Shown here one piece after another: positions 59,478 through 64,000 of a DNA stretch of 64,000 nt. The notes under the pieces were generated by a model. That model made no database searches. It worked only from the letters and a program-made list of their open reading frames with translations, and had not been told where the DNA came from. Made by a program: the position numbers and the translations under genes. This stretch comes from Bacillota bacterium (GTDB taxonomy: Bacteria > Bacillota > Clostridia > Oscillospirales > Ruminococcaceae), in the NCBI GenBank assembly GCA_023460035.1, contig JAEWRN010000030.1, positions 1-64,000 of the forward strand. The letters are read 5' to 3'. How positions within the stretch are numbered: the stretch's first letter is position 1; every line of letters begins with the position of its first letter.

Positions 59478-60449
59478 TTACAGGCCGGGGTTGTGCTGCA
59501 GCACCAGCCTTGCCAGCTCTTCGGCATCCCGGTAAGTGGTCAGCCCGCAGGCAATGTGGCGCAGCTGGGCCGCCTCTCGCAGGCCCTTCATATAATAAGG
59601 GGCATGGGTGCGGGCCTGGCGCATCGCAACGCCCTCGCCTTTTTCTTCACACATTTCGTACAGCTGGCGGCACATGGTGTCCATCGTCTTGCGCAGGGTG
59701 GGGCGCGGGGGCGGTGCCTCACCGCGTAGCGCGGCCAAAATTTCGCCAAACAGCCACGGGTTGCCCATTGCGCCGCGGCCCACCATCACCGCGTCACAGC
59801 CGGTGGCGGCCAGCAGGTCGGTGGCGTCCTGCGCGCTTACAATATCGCCGTTGCCCAGCACCGGCACCGCAACGGCGGCTTTTACCGCCGCAATGCAGCC
59901 GGGGTCAATGGGCGGGGTGTACATTTGGGCGCGGGTGCGCGCGTGCACCACAATGGCAGCGGCCCCCGCGGCTTCGCATTGCTTTGCCACCTCTACACAG
60001 GTAACGGTATCGTCGTCCCAACCCTTACGCATTTTCACCGTTACGGGCAAATTGACCGCCGCCGTTACCGCGGCGACAATTTTGCCGCACAGCGCGGGGT
60101 CTTTCATCAGCGCGCTGCCCGCGCCGGTCGCGGTGATCTTGGGGGCGGGGCAGCCCATGTTGATGTCGATAAAATCCGGCTGCCAGTGCAGCACCCGTTT
60201 TGCGCCCTCGGCCATCGTGTCCGGCTCGCTGCCGAACAGCTGAATGCCAAAGGGCGCATTATTTTTACCGCCGCGCAGCAGTGCGGCGGTTTTTTGGTCG
60301 TTGTAGCACAGTGCCTTTGCACTGACCATTTCGCTGGTGGTGTAGGCCGCGCCGTGCTGCGCCATTAAGCGGCGCGCAGGGGCGTCCGACAACCCGGCCA
60401 TCGGCGCAAAGGCGGCGCCGGGGCCAATTAAAAGGTCGTTGAATTTCAA
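59478..60449 (-). CDS. dus: tRNA-dihydrouridine synthase
   Basis: 323 residues, FMN-dependent TIM barrel. APMAGLSDAPARRLM, FIDINMGCPAPKITATGAGSALM, VTVKMRKGWDD, HARTRAQMY and MVGRGAMGNPWLF are the family blocks; the catalytic Cys is in MGCPAP. Reduces uridine in tRNA D-loops (DusB-like). The start is TTG 7 nt after GAGGAACCGC. Confidence 0.95.
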   Translation of the reverse strand: MKFNDLLIGPGAAFAPMAGLSDAPARRLMAQHGAAYTTSEMVSAKALCYNDQKTAALLRGGKNNAPFGIQLFGSEPDTMAEGAKRVLHWQPDFIDINMGCPAPKITATGAGSALMKDPALCGKIVAAVTAAVNLPVTVKMRKGWDDDTVTCVEVAKQCEAAGAAAIVVHARTRAQMYTPPIDPGCIAAVKAAVAVPVLGNGDIVSAQDATDLLAATGCDAVMVGRGAMGNPWLFGEILAALRGEAPPPRPTLRKTMDTMCRQLYEMCEEKGEGVAMRQARTHAPYYMKGLREAAQLRHIACGLTTYRDAEELARLVLQHNPGL

Positions 60450-60607
60450 AGCGGTTCCTCACTTGCAATGGAATTGGTGGGTACAGGTTATTGTATCATA
60501 AATGGCACGCTTGTGGTATAATATTTTAGGTGCTGCGCGTGGTGAAATGGTGAAAACTGCGCCGCGCGGCAGGCAAAACGGATTTTAAATTAAAGGGGGC
60601 AGCCGCG

Positions 60608-63142
60608 TTGAAATTACTTGCGATTGACGGCAACAGCATTGTAAACCGCGCGTTTTATGGCATTAAACTGCTGACGACAAAAGACGGCCGCTACACCAAC
60701 GGTATTGTTGGGTTTATGAATATTTTACTAAAACTGCTGGCAGACGAGCAGCCAAACGCCGTGGCGGTGGCGTTTGATCTGCCCGCGCCCACCTTTCGCC
60801 ATAAGCAGTACGACGGGTATAAGGGCACCCGCAAGGGCATGCCCGCAGAGCTGGCCCAGCAGATGCAGCCGCTCAAAGAGCTGCTAAGCGACCTTGGCTA
60901 CCGCATTGTCACAGCCGAGGGGTTTGAAGCGGACGACATTCTGGGCACCCTTGCGGCGGCAACAACTGCGGCGGGCGACGAGTGTGTCATCGCCACCGGG
61001 GACCGCGACTCGCTGCAGCTGATTGGCCCCAAAACCCGCGTGCTGCTGGCCTCCACCCAAATGGGGCGCAGTGTCACGGTGAATATGGACGAAGCCGCTG
61101 TGCGCGAAAAATACGGCGTTGCGCCAAAGCAGCTCATAGAGGTAAAGGCCCTGATGGGCGACGCCAGCGACAATATCCCCGGCGTCGCGGGCATCGGCGA
61201 AAAAACGGCGCTCACCCTCATCAGCCAGTTTGAAACGCTGGACGGCGTGTATGCGCATATCGACAGCGACGACATCCGCCCCGCGGTGCGCAGCAAGCTG
61301 CAAACAGACAAAGAAAAGGCCGAGATGAGCCGCATGCTGGCCGAGATTGTGACGAACGCCCCGGTGCCGCTACAGACGCAAGACTATCTGCCGGGCCCCG
61401 GCAACCCGGCGGCCGCCGCCCGGCTGCTGGCCTCGCTTGAAATGGAGACCCTGCGCAAAAAGCTGCAGCTTGACGCCGCGGCGGCGCTGCCTCTGCAAGA
61501 GGGGGCCCCCGCGCTGCCGCAGTGCACCCCGGCCCCGCTGCCGGGCACGCTGCCGGCGGGCGACAGCTGCATTGCCCCGGCGGGTGATGGCTTTGTTGTT
61601 GTGGTGCAGGGCGCGGTGTACACTGCGTCGGCAACCGACGCGGTGTTTTCGCACCTTTTGGCGGATGCGCAGAGCGTCAAGCGGGTATTTGACGCCAAGG
61701 CGCTGTACACGCTGGCCCTTGCCGCGGGCAGCGAAGCGCAAAATATTGTGTTTGACGGCAAATTAGCCGCTTACCTTTTAAACCCCGCGGGCAGCGGGTA
61801 CGACCCGGTGCGCCTTGCGGCAGAGTACGGTGTGCAGCCGGCCTTTGCCTGCGAGATCCCGGAGGCGGGCATTCTGGCCCCGCTGTTTGACAAGCTGGCC
61901 GCCGCGTGTGACGAGCAGCAGCTCACAAAATTGCTGACCGACATCGAGCAGCCGCTGTCGCAGGTACTTTCCTCCATGGAGTACACCGGCATTCAGGTGG
62001 ACAAAAAGGGCATTGAGGACTTTGGGGCCGAGCTGCGGCAGGTGCTGGCAGAGGAGCTGGAGACCATTTACGAGCTGGTGGGGTACGAGTTTAACCTGAA
62101 TTCGCCCAAACAGCTGGGCGACGCGCTGTTTGGCAAGCTGGGCCTGCCCGCGAAGAAAAAGACGAAAAACGGCTGGTCCACCAACGCCGAAACGCTGGAA
62201 GCGCTGCGCGGCCAACACCCGGCCATTGAGCATATTTTGTTGTACCGCACCTACCAAAAGCTCAGCTCTACTTATATTGAAGGGCTGCTGAAAGAGGTGG
62301 GCCCAAAAGGGCGCATTCACTCGACTTTCAGCCAAACCGATACCCGCACCGGGCGCATTTCGTCCAACGAGCCCAATTTGCAAAACATCCCGATCCGCAC
62401 CGAGCTCGGCAGCCGCTTGCGGCGCTATTTTGTGGCGCCACAGGGCAGTGTGTTGCTGGACGCCGACTACAGCCAGATTGAGCTGCGTATTCTGGCGGCC
62501 ATCAGCGGCGACGAGCATATGCAGCAGGCGTTCGCAAACCACGAGGACATTCACCGCAGCACGGCAAGCCGCATTTTTGGAGTGCCGTTCGACCTTGTCA
62601 CCCCGCAGCTGCGCTCCCGCGCCAAGGCCGTCAACTTTGGCATCGTGTACGGCATTGGGGCGTTTAGCCTTGCCAAGGACACCGGGGTGTCGGTCAAAGA
62701 GGCGGACCATTTTATCAAAAGCTATCTCGCCGAATATTCCGGCGTGCGCCAGTATATGGAGGACATTGTGAAGCAGGGCACCCAGCAGGGCTACGTGACG
62801 ACGCTGTATGGCCGCCGCCGCCCGCTGCCGGAGCTTGCCGCCGCCAACCACAACATCCGCGCGCTGGGCGAGCGCATGGCGATGAACACCCCCATTCAGG
62901 GCACGGCCGCCGACATCATCAAGCTTGCGATGATTAAGGTTTACCGCCGCATGAAGCAGGAGGGCCTTGCCGCTAAGCTGGTGCTGCAGGTACACGATGA
63001 ATTGATTGTGGAGGCCCCGCAAAGCGAGGCCGACCGCGCCGCGCAGATTTTAGGCGACGAGATGGAGCATGCGGCAGACCTTGCGGTCAAGCTGATTGCA
63101 GAAGTCGGCCGCGGAAGGACATGGTATGATGCAAAGGGATAA
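60608..63142 (+). CDS. polA: DNA polymerase I
   Basis: 844 residues starting at TTG after AAAGGGGGC. The 5'-nuclease domain (1-290) has DGNSIVNRAFYG, AEGFEADDILGT, TGDRDSLQL and GDASDNIPGVAGIGEKTA. The 3'-5' exonuclease region (about 315-450) lacks the DxE metal motif, so proofreading is presumably absent as in Bacillus enzymes. The polymerase domain has LLDADYSQIELRILA (A), RSRAKAVNFGIVYGIG (B) and VLQVHDELIVE (C). The downstream gene overlaps its end. Confidence 0.97.
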   Translation: MKLLAIDGNSIVNRAFYGIKLLTTKDGRYTNGIVGFMNILLKLLADEQPNAVAVAFDLPAPTFRHKQYDGYKGTRKGMPAELAQQMQPLKELLSDLGYRIVTAEGFEADDILGTLAAATTAAGDECVIATGDRDSLQLIGPKTRVLLASTQMGRSVTVNMDEAAVREKYGVAPKQLIEVKALMGDASDNIPGVAGIGEKTALTLISQFETLDGVYAHIDSDDIRPAVRSKLQTDKEKAEMSRMLAEIVTNAPVPLQTQDYLPGPGNPAAAARLLASLEMETLRKKLQLDAAAALPLQEGAPALPQCTPAPLPGTLPAGDSCIAPAGDGFVVVVQGAVYTASATDAVFSHLLADAQSVKRVFDAKALYTLALAAGSEAQNIVFDGKLAAYLLNPAGSGYDPVRLAAEYGVQPAFACEIPEAGILAPLFDKLAAACDEQQLTKLLTDIEQPLSQVLSSMEYTGIQVDKKGIEDFGAELRQVLAEELETIYELVGYEFNLNSPKQLGDALFGKLGLPAKKKTKNGWSTNAETLEALRGQHPAIEHILLYRTYQKLSSTYIEGLLKEVGPKGRIHSTFSQTDTRTGRISSNEPNLQNIPIRTELGSRLRRYFVAPQGSVLLDADYSQIELRILAAISGDEHMQQAFANHEDIHRSTASRIFGVPFDLVTPQLRSRAKAVNFGIVYGIGAFSLAKDTGVSVKEADHFIKSYLAEYSGVRQYMEDIVKQGTQQGYVTTLYGRRRPLPELAAANHNIRALGERMAMNTPIQGTAADIIKLAMIKVYRRMKQEGLAAKLVLQVHDELIVEAPQSEADRAAQILGDEMEHAADLAVKLIAEVGRGRTWYDAKG

Positions 63143-63587
63143 TACCGATTTATGCTTTACACCGCTGGCCCCGCAGCAGGTGCCCGCACTGGCCGCGCTG
63201 TGCGCCGACGCGCCCGACCCGTGGACGGCCGCGCAGCTTGCAGCCGAGCTGGCAAAGCCCCAAAGCCGTGTGTTTGTGGCAAGCCGCGGGCAAACGCCGG
63301 TGGCCTTTGCGGCCTTTGCGCTGGCAGGGGATACTGCCGAATTAGAACAGCTTGCCGTCGCGGCCCAAAGCCGCCGTGCCGGGGTGGCAACCGCCTTGCT
63401 GGCCCACGCGTTTGGCGCGCTGCAGCTTTGTGGCGCAAGGCGCTGTTTGTTAGAGGTGCGCGCGTCCAACACGGCGGCGCTGGCACTGTACCGCCGCATG
63501 GGGTTTGTGCAGCTGGCGCGCCGCAGCGGGCTGTACACTGCCCCGCACGAGGACGGCTTTACGATGGAACTGGTGTTCCGCGGTTGA
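63126..63587 (+). CDS. rimI: RimI-type N-acetyltransferase
   Basis: 153-residue GNAT. ELEQLAVAAQSRRAGVATALL contains the acetyl-CoA loop, and EVRASNTAALALYRRMGF is the RimI signature. Probably N-terminally acetylates S18 or another protein. Its ATG (63126 or 63129) overlaps polA by about 17 nt. It precedes tsaD, a frequent bacterial order (tsaB-rimI-tsaD), although tsaB is not seen here. Confidence 0.92.
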   Translation: MMQRDNTDLCFTPLAPQQVPALAALCADAPDPWTAAQLAAELAKPQSRVFVASRGQTPVAFAAFALAGDTAELEQLAVAAQSRRAGVATALLAHAFGALQLCGARRCLLEVRASNTAALALYRRMGFVQLARRSGLYTAPHEDGFTMELVFRG

Positions 63588-63623
63588 TTGCAGATATTGC
63601 AGGTTGGGAGATTTAGAACAGGG

Positions 63624-64000
63624 ATGCTGATTTTAGGGATAGAGTCGAGCTGTGACGAGACCGCCGCTGCCGTGGTGCAGGACGGCCGCAAAATTTGCAG
63701 TAACATCGTGGCCAGCCAGGCGGCCGAGCACGGCCTGTATGGCGGTGTGGTGCCGGAGATTGCCAGCCGCCGCCATATTGAGGCGGTGAGCGGTGTGGCG
63801 CAGCAGGCATTGCAACAGGCCGGGGCCACCCCGGCCGACCTTGCGGCCATTGCCGTCACCTTTGCGCCGGGGCTCATCGGCGGGGTGCTGGTGGGGGTCA
63901 ATTTTGCCAAGGGCCTCAGCTTTGCCGCGGGCAAGCCGCTGGTGCCGGTGCACCATCTGCGCGGGCACATTGCCGCGCTGTACCTCACCCACCCGGGGCT
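63624..64000 (+). CDS. tsaD: tRNA threonylcarbamoyladenosine transferase TsaD, N-terminal part
   Basis: Open from ATG to the window end (125 codons seen of about 335). LGIESSCDETAAAVV, IVASQAAEHGLYGGVVPEIASR, HIEAVSG and the metal motif HHLRGHIAAL identify TsaD, which transfers the threonylcarbamoyl group to A37 of ANN-decoding tRNAs. The C-terminus is outside the window. Confidence 0.96.
   Translation, partial: MLILGIESSCDETAAAVVQDGRKICSNIVASQAAEHGLYGGVVPEIASRRHIEAVSGVAQQALQQAGATPADLAAIAVTFAPGLIGGVLVGVNFAKGLSFAAGKPLVPVHHLRGHIAALYLTHPG

Noticed and set aside
60491..60522. Possible polA promoter with TATAAT at 60,517-60,522.
   Set aside because: The -10 is perfect but the nearest -35-like TTGTAT is 20 bp away and no better hexamer is seen, so it was not listed as a feature.
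1..64000. CRISPR arrays, prophage structural genes, restriction or toxin-antitoxin systems.
   Set aside because: No regularly spaced repeats and no proteins with phage, nuclease-defence or toxin motifs were found in either strand.

Overview
The window looks like a chromosomal segment of a gut Clostridia species, most likely Oscillospiraceae-like (Faecalibacterium/Subdoligranulum/Gemmiger neighbourhood). This is inferred from Gram-positive gene families and orders (ylxM-ffh-rpsP-khpA-rimM-trmD, DegV, HPr with a regulatory Ser46, TmcAL, PadR modules), the G+C-rich coding style of most of the window, and frequent TTG/GTG starts. No rRNA or species marker is present, so the genus is not proven.

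Positions 1-13,480 form an accessory region that is visibly AT-richer than the rest. It opens with the tail of an IS1182-type transposase and a collapsed parA/parB/spoVG-like plasmid or ICE maintenance module. It then carries an intact alpha-mannoside utilisation locus (941-11,915): GH125 exo-mannosidase and a GntR/LacI-type regulator on the minus strand; and, divergently, two LplB/YtcP-type ABC permeases, a solute-binding lipoprotein, a GH38 alpha-mannosidase and a secreted GH76 endo-mannanase carrying tandem beta/gamma-crystallin domains. The model is extracellular GH76 cleavage, import through the ABC system (its ATPase must be encoded elsewhere) and cytoplasmic trimming by GH38 and GH125. 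Near-identical palindromes lie just outside both ends of the locus (238-262 and 11,989-12,023), followed on the right by a dead IS3 copy and about 0.9 kb without convincing genes but with several hairpins. The accessory region stops at two tRNA genes (Tyr, Thr; minus strand).

From 13.8 kb the host backbone begins: a beta-CASP metallo-hydrolase; a tightly coupled four-gene cluster (DegV, ICMT-like membrane protein, GH3-type acyl-adenylase, 7TM/GGDEF/HD-GYP protein); hflX flanked by two paralogous GNAT acetyltransferases; the complete pstSCAB-phoU-phoB-phoR phosphate system with Pho-box-like repeats; a zinc-ribbon membrane protein; a HAD phosphatase and a GT2 glycosyltransferase; divergent tmcAL/ackA; an unusual cysteine-synthase-like enzyme; the SRP/ribosome-maturation operon; HPr; uvrC-rsmD-coaD.

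The last third holds a PadR/membrane-protein pair with an operator over its -10, an Lrp regulator with a candidate small RNA opposite it, a stand-alone transposase-domain protein, a VOC protein, a two-subunit class I fumarase, an SGNH hydrolase, a guanine-type purine riboswitch controlling an NCS2 purine permease, pgsA-like, pta, tex, yfhO, an HD nucleotidase, dus, polA, rimI and the start of tsaD. Central metabolism (pta, ackA, fumarase), phosphate sensing and translation/tRNA modification dominate the backbone; the mannan locus is the most distinctive acquired capability.
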